Origin: Thermoanaerobaculia bacterium
Lineage (GTDB): Bacteria; Acidobacteriota; Thermoanaerobaculia; Thermoanaerobaculales; Sulfomarinibacteraceae
NCBI GenBank assembly: GCA_027061805.1
Contig: JAMOWA010000057.1
Location: 1-64,000, forward strand
DNA: 64,000 nucleotides
Reading direction: 5' to 3'
Part shown: piece after piece, positions 27,282-37,104 of the stretch
How positions within the stretch are numbered: position 1 is the stretch's first letter
How the letters are laid out: each line of letters opens with the position of its first letter
Notes under the pieces: model-generated
Databases searched by the model: none
The model's input: the letters and a program-made list of their open reading frames with translations, nothing else
Told to the model about the DNA's origin: nothing
Translations under genes and position numbers: made by a program

Positions 27282-27578
27282 TCACCGGTCCATGTTCGCC
27301 ACAACCACGCCGGTGACGACGAGCGCTCCACATCCCGGCGGCCATAGAGGTCCGGGGCTCACCCGGCAGGAGGACTCCGACAGCGACCCCCACGAGGGGA
27401 ATCCCGTAGACCAGGCTGCTGGTGGCCGTGACGCCAAGGACACGGATGGCCTGGTTCCACCAGAGGTAGGCCACGGCGGAGCACAGCACCCCCAGGCAGG
27501 CGATGGCCAGCAGCGGCCCCGGCCCGGGCAGCCGCGCCGGCACGAATGCCAGCTCCGCCAGCGCCGGGGGCACGAACG
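27282..27578 (-). pseudogene. C-terminal remnant of an EamA/DMT-family transporter
   Basis: Read on the minus strand, the region matches the last third of an EamA permease: CLGVLCSAVAYLWWNQAIRV, then SSLVYGIPLVGVAVGVLLPG. Near 27330 the frame shifts and the end continues in another frame as ALVVTGVVVANMDR before a stop at 27282. No N-terminal part or start codon exists. An intact EamA gene lies at 33 kb, but this remnant is not an obvious recent copy of it. Confidence 0.75.
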
Positions 27579-27777
27579 CGGTCGCGGACAGGGACACGTT
27601 CGGGAACGGGATATACGGACAGGGACGGCGTAGGAACTGTGGAATGTATGGCGCCGGGAGGCCCCCGGCCTCGTCCGGGGTCCTCGCCGCACGTTGCGCC
27701 GGAGGCCCCCAGGCGCTACCATGCCCGCGCGCGGCGGGGCCGCGCGGATCCGAGCCGAACACAACAGGAGGTGAACC

Positions 27778-29409
27778 ATGGCCAACGGTATCGTTCCCGT
27801 GCCGACGCCTGTCAACGAACCCATCCGCTCCTACGCCCCGGGGTCCCCGGAGAAGACCTCGCTGAAGGCGAAGCTCCAGGAGATGCTCTCGGGACAGATC
27901 GAGATCCCGCTGATCATCGGCGGCAGGGAGATCCGGACCGGCCGCACGGCCACGGCGGTGTGCCCCCACGACCACGGCCACGTGCTGGCCACCTACCACC
28001 AGGCGGGCCCCGAGGAGGTCGCCATGGCGGTGGAGGCCTCCCAGGAGGCGTGGAAGACCTGGTCCGAGATGGACTGGGAGGCCCGCGCCGCCATCTTCCT
28101 CAAGGCGGCGGACCTGCTGGCGGGACCCTGGCGCGACACGCTCAACGCCGCCTGCATGCTCAACCAGTCCAAGACCGTGTTCCAGGCCGAGATCGACTCC
28201 GCCTGCGAGCTCATCGACTTCTGGCGCTTCAACCCCCACTACATGCGCTTCCTCTTCGAGCAGCAGCCCGGGAGCGCCCCCGGGATCTGGGACTACGTGG
28301 AGTACCGGGCCCTCGAGGGCTTCGTGTTCGCCGTGACACCCTTCAACTTCGCCTCCATCGCCGGCAACCTCCCCACGTCCCCCGCGCTCATGGGCAACGT
28401 GGTGCTGTGGAAACCGGCCTCCTCTGCGGTCTTCACGGCCTGGTGGATCATGAAGCTCCTGGAGGAGGCGGGCCTGCCCCCCGGCGTGATCAACTTCATC
28501 CCGGGCCCCGGCCGGCAGGTGGGCGACCCCGTCCTGGCCAGCCCCCACCTGGCGGGCATCCACTTCACGGGTTCCACGGCCACCTTCCAGGCCATGTGGC
28601 GCACCATCGGCACCAACATCGCCAGCTACAGGACCTACCCGCGCATCGTGGGCGAGACCGGCGGCAAGGACTTCGTGTTCGCCCATCCCTCGGCCGACGT
28701 GCCCACGCTCGTGACCGCACTGGTCCGGGGGGCCTTCGAGTACCAGGGCCAGAAGTGCTCGGCAGCATCCCGTGCCTACATCCCCCGCTCACTCTGGCCC
28801 ACGGTGAAGGAGCAGCTCCTGGCCCGGGTCGGCGAGATCCGGATGGGCGACCCCACGGACTTCACGAACTTCATGGCGGCGGTCATCGACCGCGGCGCCT
28901 ACGAGACCATCATGAGCTACATCGACGTGGCCAAGGCGTCGGACGAGGCCGAGGTCCTCGCGGGCGGTGAGGGCGACGACTCGAAGGGCTACTTCATCCA
29001 GCCCACGGTGGTGCTCACCACGAACCCGCGCTTCAAGCTCATGGAGGAGGAGATCTTCGGGCCGGTGCTGACCCTCTACGTCTACCAGGACGCCGACCTG
29101 GAGGCCACGCTGGAGCTCTGCGACACCACGAGCCCCTACGCCCTCACCGGCGCCATCTTCGCCCGGGACCGGCAGGCCATCGTGGAGATGACCGCCCGCC
29201 TGCGGCACGCGGCCGGCAACTTCTACATCAACGACAAGCCCACGGGCGCCGTGGTGGGCCAGCAGCCCTTCGGCGGCTCCCGGGCCTCGGGAACCAACGA
29301 CAAGGCCGGCTCCTTCATGAACCTGCTGCGCTGGACGTCCCAGCGGGCCATCAAGGAGAACTTCGTGCCCCCGGCGGACTTCCGCTACCCGCACATGGAC
29401 GAGGCGTAG
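27778..29409 (+). CDS. pruA: L-glutamate gamma-semialdehyde (1-pyrroline-5-carboxylate) dehydrogenase
   Basis: NAD-dependent oxidation of glutamate semialdehyde to glutamate, the second step of proline breakdown. 543 residues, the length of the stand-alone P5C dehydrogenase. Aldehyde dehydrogenase motifs: FAVTPFNFASIAGNLP, HFTGSTATF, the GETGGKDFVF block with the active-site Glu, and the catalytic Cys in YQGQKCSAASR. The late YALTGAIFARDR and FGGSRASGTNDKAG blocks fit P5C dehydrogenases. AGGAGGTG precedes the ATG by 5 bases. No proline dehydrogenase gene is adjacent. Confidence 0.95.
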   Translation: MANGIVPVPTPVNEPIRSYAPGSPEKTSLKAKLQEMLSGQIEIPLIIGGREIRTGRTATAVCPHDHGHVLATYHQAGPEEVAMAVEASQEAWKTWSEMDWEARAAIFLKAADLLAGPWRDTLNAACMLNQSKTVFQAEIDSACELIDFWRFNPHYMRFLFEQQPGSAPGIWDYVEYRALEGFVFAVTPFNFASIAGNLPTSPALMGNVVLWKPASSAVFTAWWIMKLLEEAGLPPGVINFIPGPGRQVGDPVLASPHLAGIHFTGSTATFQAMWRTIGTNIASYRTYPRIVGETGGKDFVFAHPSADVPTLVTALVRGAFEYQGQKCSAASRAYIPRSLWPTVKEQLLARVGEIRMGDPTDFTNFMAAVIDRGAYETIMSYIDVAKASDEAEVLAGGEGDDSKGYFIQPTVVLTTNPRFKLMEEEIFGPVLTLYVYQDADLEATLELCDTTSPYALTGAIFARDRQAIVEMTARLRHAAGNFYINDKPTGAVVGQQPFGGSRASGTNDKAGSFMNLLRWTSQRAIKENFVPPADFRYPHMDEA

Positions 29410-29432
29410 CCTCCGGCCCCCTGGAAACGGCG

Positions 29433-29458
29433 ACGGCCCGCGGGTGACCGCGGGCCGT
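29433..29458 (+). terminator. Terminator-like hairpin after pruA
   Basis: A perfect 11-bp stem (ACGGCCCGCGG and its complement) with a GTGA tetraloop, then TCTTCGT. It lies between converging pruA and the LEA14-like gene and can serve both strands. Confidence 0.7.
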
Positions 29459-29484
29459 TCTTCGTCCAGGAACCCGGGATGGAC

Positions 29485-30078
29485 TCAGCCGCCGTCCCCC
29501 GCGGGCTGGGGCGTCGTCCCCACGTCCGGCACCACGGGAAGGGCTCCCTCCCCCTCCGGGCCCGCCGCGGTCTCCATCACCTGACCGAGATCCAGGCGAC
29601 CCGAGTCGTGGATCCTGACCCTGTGCCGGCCGAACATGCCTCCCTCCACCCAGACCACCGTCTTCAGGCCCCAGTCCACCGCCTCGGTCTCCATGATGGT
29701 GAAGGCGTGGCGCAGCACCGAGATGTGGCTCACGTGGAAGGGCACCTCCACCACCGTGGACGCCAGCCCGTCGACCGTCACCGGGCCCTGGAAGGTCCCG
29801 TCTCCGACCTTTCCCCCGTCCAGGTACAGCTTGAAGTAGGCCCCGGAAATCTCGACGGGATCGAGATTCAGGTTGGTGATCCGGAGCCGGGCAATCATGG
29901 AGGTCTCGAAGAGAGTCGTGTCCGTCACCTGGAGGCTCACCAGGGAGACCGACAGCGGCTCCCGGGAGCCCATGGAGGCGCAACCCGCGACCGCCCCGAG
30001 GAGCACCCCGGCCACCAGGAGCCCGGCAGCCCCTCGCGAACCCATCACCGTCTTCGACAGCGTCAATCTGAACCCCAT
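29485..30078 (-). CDS. Lipoprotein with a LEA14/WHy-like domain
   Basis: Predicted outer-envelope lipoprotein of about 197 residues. The start chosen is the ATG at 30078, which has GGGAGG 7 bases upstream; a longer frame to 30105 lacks one. The N-terminus is basic, then hydrophobic, and ends in the lipobox VAGC. The mature part resembles LEA type 2 (water-stress/hypersensitivity) beta-sandwich domains: SLVSLQVTDTTLFETSMIAR, then LRITNLNLDPVEISGAYFKL. The role is unknown; relatives are linked to desiccation or membrane protection. Confidence 0.8.
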   Translation of the reverse strand: MGFRLTLSKTVMGSRGAAGLLVAGVLLGAVAGCASMGSREPLSVSLVSLQVTDTTLFETSMIARLRITNLNLDPVEISGAYFKLYLDGGKVGDGTFQGPVTVDGLASTVVEVPFHVSHISVLRHAFTIMETEAVDWGLKTVVWVEGGMFGRHRVRIHDSGRLDLGQVMETAAGPEGEGALPVVPDVGTTPQPAGDGG

Positions 30079-30148
30079 GCTATCCTCCCCTTTCACACCG
30101 ACCACTCGGACCTGTCCTGACCGGATCCGGAACCATTATCGCATTGAA

Positions 30149-30177
30149 TTGCACCGGATTTGGCCCTGTGCTAGAGT
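30149..30177 (+). promoter_or_regulatory. Possible promoter of the RRM protein gene
   Basis: TTGCAC (30149-30154), a 17-base spacer and TAGAGT (30172-30177). This leaves a leader of about 125 bases that contains a stem from GGACCTCC pairing with GGGAGGTCC just after the start of transcription. Confidence 0.4.
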
Positions 30178-30308
30178 CACGTCGGACCTCCACCAGGGAG
30201 GTCCGGGATCATTGAGGAAGCAGCCCAACTCCCCATCGGAACCCCGGTGGGCGTGGGGCCGGCCGAGGGGAACGAGCGGGAGCGGTTGCACAGCAGAGGA
30301 GAGAGTTC

Positions 30309-30593
30309 GTGGAGAAGAAGTTGTTTGTTGGAAACCTGCCGTACACCATGACCGACATGGATCTGGAGCAGACCTTCGCCGAGTACGGCTCGGTGGAGAG
30401 CGCCGTGGTGATCCGTGACCGTGAGACCGGCAGGTCCCGGGGCTTCGGGTTCGTGGAGATGGCATCCAGCGAGGAGGCCGAGGCGGCGCAGAAGGCGCTG
30501 GACGGAACCGCCGTGGACGGCCGTCCGCTCCGCGTCAACGAGGCCCATCCCAGGGAGCCCCGCCAGCGGAGGTCGGATTTCGACCGCTGGTGA
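30309..30593 (+). CDS. Single-RRM RNA-binding protein
   Basis: 94-residue glycine-rich-type RNA-binding protein with one RNA recognition motif. RNP2 is LFVGNL (residues 5-10) and RNP1 is RGFGFVEM (about 44-51); a short basic tail (PREPRQRRSDFDRW) follows. Similar proteins occur in cyanobacteria, Acidobacteria and Bacteroidetes and are often cold-responsive. The GTG start at 30309 has GAGGAGAG upstream. It stands alone between a long leader and a strong terminator, so it is a monocistronic, probably post-transcriptionally controlled gene. Confidence 0.93.
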   Translation: MEKKLFVGNLPYTMTDMDLEQTFAEYGSVESAVVIRDRETGRSRGFGFVEMASSEEAEAAQKALDGTAVDGRPLRVNEAHPREPRQRRSDFDRW

Positions 30594-30614
30594 GTGGCGG
30601 CAACCGACGCAACG

Positions 30615-30640
30615 AAGGCCCCGCAGATGCGGGGCCTTTT
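30615..30640 (+). terminator. Rho-independent terminator of the RRM gene
   Basis: A 10-bp stem, AAGGCCCCGC and its complement, with an AGAT loop, running directly into TTTTCCTT. It is the most canonical intrinsic terminator in the window. Confidence 0.88.
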
Positions 30641-30680
30641 CCTTGGTACCGTTCCGGCCCCGCCAGGGGGGCCTCCGGAT

Positions 30681-31676
30681 CTACTTGCTCACCGGAGGCG
30701 TCGCGCCCTGGCCGCCCACCTGCTCGATCTTCGCGTCGGCCCTGAGCTTCTCCAGGATCGTGTCGACCTCGCCGGCCATCTTCTGCTTCTTCAGGGATTC
30801 CACGATGCGGTCCTTGACCTCCTCGAAGGGAACCTTGCCCGCAGGACGGGTCTCCTCGTTCTTGATGACGTGGTACCCGAACCTGGTCTCCACCACACCG
30901 GACACCTCGCCCGGCTTCAGGGCGAAGGCCACGTCGGCGAACTCGGGAACCATCCGGTCCTTCGAGAAGAATCCCAGGTCCCCGCCGTCCTTGGCGCTGG
31001 GGCCCTCGGAGGTCTCCTGGGCCAGCCTGGCGAAGTCCTCGCCCGCCGCGGCGCGCTTCTGGATGGCCTCGATCTTCTTCTTCGCCTCGGCCTTCTGCTC
31101 CGGTGTCGCGTCCTGCGGCACCCTCACGATGATGTGGCGGGCATGAACCTCCTCGGGGCGCTGGAAGTACGTGGGGTTCTCGTCGTAGAACTTCTTCGCC
31201 TCCTCGTCGGTCACGGTGATGCCCGACATGACCTTCTTCTCGATGAACTGGTTCACCAGGCTCATCTCGGTCATCATCTTCTTGTAGCCCTCCACGGTGA
31301 ACCCGCCCTGGGCCAGCATGGAGGCCAGCTTGTCGGCGCCGCCGGCCTGCTTCTCCAGAGCCGCCATGCTCTGGTCCACCCTGGCGGTGTCCGGGGCGAT
31401 GCCCTGGCGCCTCGCCTCCTGGGCGAGCAGCTTGGCGTCGATGACCTGCTGCGCCGCCATCTGCATGGCCTGCTCCTGGTCGGCCTGCCGCCCGCTCTGC
31501 CGGGCGTCGTTCTGGACGCCGCCCATGGCAAGGTTGATCTCGGAGGCGTGGACCGGCTCACCGTTCACCTTCAGGACCACGGGGTCGTTGCCCCCGGCCT
31601 GCGCCAGGGCCAGGCCACCCGCCAATGTCATGCTGATCGCCACCACCACGGCGGCACTTCGAAATACAACTTTCAT
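30681..31676 (-). CDS. Exported parvulin-type peptidyl-prolyl isomerase (SurA/PpiC-like)
   Basis: Periplasmic folding helper of 331 residues. A signal peptide (MKVVFRSAAVVVAISMTLAG, cut near ALAQ) is followed by a SurA-type N-terminal chaperone region (about 35-165, starting VVLKVNGEPVHASEINLAM). The rotamase domain (about 175-275) has ARHIIVRVPQDATPEQKAEA, DLGFFSKDRMVPEF and FGYHVIKNEE. It probably assists outer-membrane protein folding. It converges with the RRM gene across the terminator. Confidence 0.93.
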   Translation of the reverse strand: MKVVFRSAAVVVAISMTLAGGLALAQAGGNDPVVLKVNGEPVHASEINLAMGGVQNDARQSGRQADQEQAMQMAAQQVIDAKLLAQEARRQGIAPDTARVDQSMAALEKQAGGADKLASMLAQGGFTVEGYKKMMTEMSLVNQFIEKKVMSGITVTDEEAKKFYDENPTYFQRPEEVHARHIIVRVPQDATPEQKAEAKKKIEAIQKRAAAGEDFARLAQETSEGPSAKDGGDLGFFSKDRMVPEFADVAFALKPGEVSGVVETRFGYHVIKNEETRPAGKVPFEEVKDRIVESLKKQKMAGEVDTILEKLRADAKIEQVGGQGATPPVSK

Positions 31677-31803
31677 AGAGACCTCCCGTTGTCTCGACGG
31701 AGGACACGTCCGAACCTCGATCCGCAGTGGTGGGGCAGGCGCTTCCTTCCGAGCGCGTAGGATAGCACGCCGTGGCGATCCCGCGCCACGACACGGCCCA
31801 CCG

Positions 31804-32192
31804 TTACGGGCCGGCGGTCACAGGCCGCGCACCGGGCGAGAGGACCCGCCGCCCCGCACCGTGGTGCCGGACGGTGGCACGGAGGGGCACCCGCACGATG
31901 GGCGTCTCGGGATCGTCCGAGAGGATCCGCAGCTCGCCTGCCAGAGGACCGGGATCCGCGCTCCCTGTCAGGATCGTGACCTCGACGGCCCCCCCCCGGG
32001 CTCGAGCACGGTGGGCAGCCCGGGACCGTCCGCCACCACGAACTCCCCGCAGAACTGGATGATCGCCCCCTCGCTCCGGAGGGTGCAGGTCTCCAGGTGG
32101 GCACAGCTGGAGCAGATGCCGGCCCCCAGTGCGGGATCGGTCCTGTGGTCCAGGGTGCGTTCGTCGGGTCGCAGCGCGGTGTCCTGTGCCAT
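31804..32192 (-). pseudogene. Cys-motif plus ASH-like protein, frameshifted at a C/G homopolymer
   Basis: The ATG at 32192 (GGGAGGATCACC just upstream) opens a small protein with a four-cysteine signature, ICSSCAHLETC...FCGEF, as in short zinc or iron-sulfur proteins. After VLEPGG the frame breaks at a run of nine C residues (31989-31997). In the next frame VEVTILTGSADPGPLAGELR and SDDPETPIVRVPLRATV continue as the end of an ASPM-SPD2-Hydin type beta domain, to a stop at 31804. One base at the homopolymer would restore a protein of about 129 residues, so this may be slippage, decay or a sequencing error. Confidence 0.6.
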
Positions 32193-32396
32193 GGTGATCC
32201 TCCCGGGGCTGGCTCCCGTATGCCGCCCTCGCCCTCTCTCCGTCGCACGGAGCGTGCCAGCGGCCCCACCCGGGAGCTCGGCGTTGGCAATCAATTGATG
32301 TAAAAATACTTCTGCACGGATCCAGGCCACGGCACGAGAGAATCCGGAGCGCGGTGGAACGGGGCGTTCCTCCCCGGGTGGGGCGAAATGCCCCGC

Positions 32397-32657
32397 CTAC
32401 CCGGAGGCCAGCTTGCGGCGCAGGGTCTTGCGATCGATGCCCAGGACCTCCGCGGCCCGCGTCCGGTTGCCCCCCACGGCCCGCAGCACGGCCTCGATGT
32501 GCTCGCGCTCCACCTCGGCCAGGGGGCGGAGCACGTTCCGGGCGGGCTCCGCCAGGGGGGTCCGCAGCCACCTGGGCAGGTCGGCCACGTCCAGCGTCTC
32601 CCCCTCGGACATGACCACGAGGCGCTGGACGAGGTTCTCGAGCTCGCGCACGTTTCA
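32397..32657 (-). pseudogene. C-terminal fragment of an NtrC-family sigma-54 activator
   Basis: From NVRELENLVQRLVVMSEGET onward the frame matches the end of the AAA+ domain of bacterial enhancer-binding proteins, followed by a complete Fis-type helix-turn-helix (GGNRTRAAEVLGIDRKTLRRKL) and a stop. The receiver and most of the ATPase domain are missing. The upstream boundary falls exactly before the NVRELEN codons, where unrelated sequence begins and the frame meets a TGA. It looks like a deletion junction. Confidence 0.8.
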
Positions 32658-32917
32658 ACACGGGCGTTGAGCGTCATCCTGGCCCCGGGATCGATGCCGG
32701 TGGTCCCCCTCAACGACAGGGTCCGGAGGTTCCCCGTGAGGTTGCCAACCGTGAAACCGCCGCCGGCCTCGAGGAGGAGCTTCACGTGCCCCACCGCTGC
32801 ATCGGCCTCTTCGAAGGCCGCCCCGAAGAGCACGGTGACCGCCACCGCTCCACATCCGAAGAGGACGAGCACGAAGGTCCCCAGGGCCTCGCCCGTGACC
32901 TGTCTGGCCAGATCCAT
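32658..32917 (-). pseudogene. N-terminal fragment of an MIP-family channel joined to unknown sequence
   Basis: The ATG at 32917 has a GGGAGGAGG site. The first 40 residues (GEALGTFVLVLFGCGAVAVT, then VLFGAAF) are the first transmembrane helix of an aquaporin/glycerol facilitator. After about residue 41 the protein changes to HVKLLLEAGGGFTVGNLTGN and LSLRGTTGIDPGARM, which I do not recognise and which is not channel sequence. It then runs into the NtrC fragment out of frame. The channel pore motifs (NPA) are absent, so it cannot be a working channel. Confidence 0.7.
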
Positions 32918-33054
32918 CCTCCTCCCCCTTCCAGCCCGGGAGTTCCCGCGTGGTGCCCGGGAGGGGCACCGGGCACCCCGATGGTTCTTCGAGGCATTCT
33001 ACCCGGAGCACACCCCGCCCCGGTCTCCGACCCCTCCCGGACCCGGGGTTGGGC

Positions 33055-33060
33055 TACACT
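33055..33060 (+). promoter_or_regulatory. Probable -10 element (TACACT) for the EamA gene
   Basis: TACACT ends 8 bases before the ATG at 33069 with no Shine-Dalgarno sequence between; near-leaderless layout. Confidence 0.4.
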
Positions 33061-33068
33061 CCCCTGCC

Positions 33069-33947
33069 ATGAAGCGCTGGCTCGCCACCCTGGGCCTGAT
33101 CGGCGTCACCGTCGTGTGGGGCTGGACCTTCGTGCTGGTCCGGGACGCCGTGTCCGCGTGGGGGGTCATGGACTTCCTGGCGGTGCGCTTCGCCATCGCC
33201 GCTGCGGTGATGCTCCCCCTCTGGGGGCGGCGCCTGAAGCTGCCCACACTGAAGACCGGCCTGTGGATCGGGGCCATCCTGGCGGCGGGCTACACCCTCC
33301 AGACCTGGGGGCTCACCCTCACCACCGCCACCAACGCGGGGCTCATCACGGGCCTCTTCGTGGTGCTGGCACCGGTGGCGGACCGGTTGATCTACGGCAC
33401 CCGCATCTCGCGGCTCGCCGTGGCCGCGGTGGGGCTGAGCCTCGCGGGAATGGTCCTGCTGACGGGCCAGACGCCCACCACCGTGGTCCTGGGCGACCTG
33501 CTGGTGCTGAGCTGCGCCGTGGCCTTCGGCGTGCACATCGCCGTTCTCTCGCGGCACTCCCCCGAGCACGAGCCCGCCGTGCTGGCCACCGCCCAGATGA
33601 CGGCCCTGGCCGCGATCTTCCTGCTGCTGTGGCGGCTGGCCGGCGAGCCGTCCCTCCCGCCGCGGGAGGTCTGGTTCGCGCTGGCGCTCACCGGCGTGGT
33701 GGCCTCGGCAGTGGCCTACTCCATCCAGACCTTCGCCCAGCAGCACCTCTCCACGGCGCGCACCGCCGTGATCCTGACGCTGGAGCCCGTCTTCGCCGGC
33801 TTCTTCGGCTTCGTGCTGGCCGGAGAGCGCCTGGGACCGCTCCAGTGGGTGGGCGCGGCACTGATCTTCGGTGCGCTGACATTGAGCGAGATCTATCCCG
33901 CCTTCCGCCGCCCGCCCGCGGTGAAGGATGGAGGAGTGAAGACGTGA
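33069..33947 (+). CDS. EamA/DMT-family transporter
   Basis: 292-residue inner-membrane permease with ten hydrophobic segments arranged as two EamA repeats (about 8-135 and 145-280). Conserved features are the TVVWGWTFVLVRDAV opening and the end-of-repeat blocks ATNAGLITGLFVVLAP and ARTAVILTLEPVFAGFFGF, followed by GE(R)L. Substrates of the family are small metabolites, often amino acids or their derivatives; the specificity is not predictable. The longer open frame upstream of 33069 is not supported. Confidence 0.92.
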   Translation: MKRWLATLGLIGVTVVWGWTFVLVRDAVSAWGVMDFLAVRFAIAAAVMLPLWGRRLKLPTLKTGLWIGAILAAGYTLQTWGLTLTTATNAGLITGLFVVLAPVADRLIYGTRISRLAVAAVGLSLAGMVLLTGQTPTTVVLGDLLVLSCAVAFGVHIAVLSRHSPEHEPAVLATAQMTALAAIFLLLWRLAGEPSLPPREVWFALALTGVVASAVAYSIQTFAQQHLSTARTAVILTLEPVFAGFFGFVLAGERLGPLQWVGAALIFGALTLSEIYPAFRRPPAVKDGGVKT

Positions 33948-34236
33948 GGGCGTGCCCGGCCGTCGGGGAGCGTGGGAGCATGGGAGAGGGGGCGGCAGGG
34001 GTGCACGGGAGAATCCGTCACGGCCACGGGCAGGGACGGGGTCACGGACAGGGACGGGGGCGGCATCGCGCCCGGGTGAAGGCGCCACATGATCCCGGGC
34101 CCTCATTCGTTTCACGTTTCACCTTTCACGTTTCACGAACGGGCGGGCGGGCGGGCTTCACTCTTTACTCTTCACCTCCCCACCCCCGAATGCCGTACAC
34201 TGTCCCCGCGCCGGCCCACCGGCTTCGGAGGTTCCC
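33948..34236 (+). other. Low-complexity intergenic stretch
   Basis: No gene seen. Bases about 34017-34062 are a short GGGACGGGGTCACGGACA-type array with the same six-base rhythm as the arrays at 45.1-46.9 kb. Around 34108-34138 TTTCACGTTTCAC is repeated, and a GGGC run (34141-34156) follows. A -10-like TACACT occurs at 34196-34201, about 35 bases before the next gene. Confidence 0.6.
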
Positions 34237-36432
<2,196 letters not shown>

Positions 36433-36575
36433 TGCCGGCACCGAGCCACCGGCCGTCCCGGGTGACGGCCGGTGTCCTGCCCGGCCGGGGTCCTCTCAGT
36501 CCTTCCCGCCACCCTGCTTGAGGGGACAGGTCCGGAATGGGAGATATCGGCCCTGTTCCTTGCCGGCGCAGGACT

Positions 36576-36992
36576 TCAGGCCGTCGCCCCGCTCCCCTTC
36601 TCGGGGGCGGGCTCGAGCCCGAGCTGGCGCTCCAGGTGGCGCAGGATCTGCTCCGACACCACCTTGTCGCCGACGGCCCCCACACGGATCCGGACCCGGG
36701 TCGACTCGAAGTCCTCGGCCTTGAGGCGGATCTCCACCCGGGTCCCATCGGCCATCATGGCCGTGACCTCACCCTTGAGCCTGTCCGCCACCTGGTGGAC
36801 GTTCACCATCTCCAGGTCCTCGAGCACCGCCACGGCGGCATCCTTCACCTTCGGCAACGGCGCGGCCAGGCCGGCCTTGATCTCGCCGTTGACCCATACC
36901 CAGGCTGCCCCGGCGGCCGCCCCCACGGCCACCACGGCGCACCCAGCCAGCGGAACGAGCAGCAGCAGAGCCAGCATCCTCTTCATGTTCAT
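36576..36992 (-). CDS. DUF3568-like small lipoprotein
   Basis: 138 residues. The ATG at 36992 gives MNMKRMLALLLLVPLAGC, a textbook lipoprotein signal; the longer frame to 37088 would bury it. After the lipobox comes a small glycine/alanine segment, then a DUF3568-type domain with ADGTRVEIRLKAEDFESTRV and IRVGAVGDKVVSEQILRHLE. The function is unknown. It is divergent from metG, with 112 bases between the two starts. Confidence 0.82.
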   Translation of the reverse strand: MNMKRMLALLLLVPLAGCAVVAVGAAAGAAWVWVNGEIKAGLAAPLPKVKDAAVAVLEDLEMVNVHQVADRLKGEVTAMMADGTRVEIRLKAEDFESTRVRIRVGAVGDKVVSEQILRHLERQLGLEPAPEKGSGATA

Positions 36993-37104
36993 GCTCGTCA
37001 CGGTACCCTCTCCGCCCGCAGATGTCGAGCCCTTCGCCAACCCGGCCCACCCTTCCACTTTCGAAGTGCTATCCTTTGCAACCATCACGGGTACTGGAGG
37101 CGCC

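Noticed and set aside
32388-33068. N-terminal extension of the EamA transporter
   Set aside because: This part of the frame is antisense to the NtrC and MIP fragments; the EamA protein starts at 33069 with a typical first helix and a -10 element just upstream.
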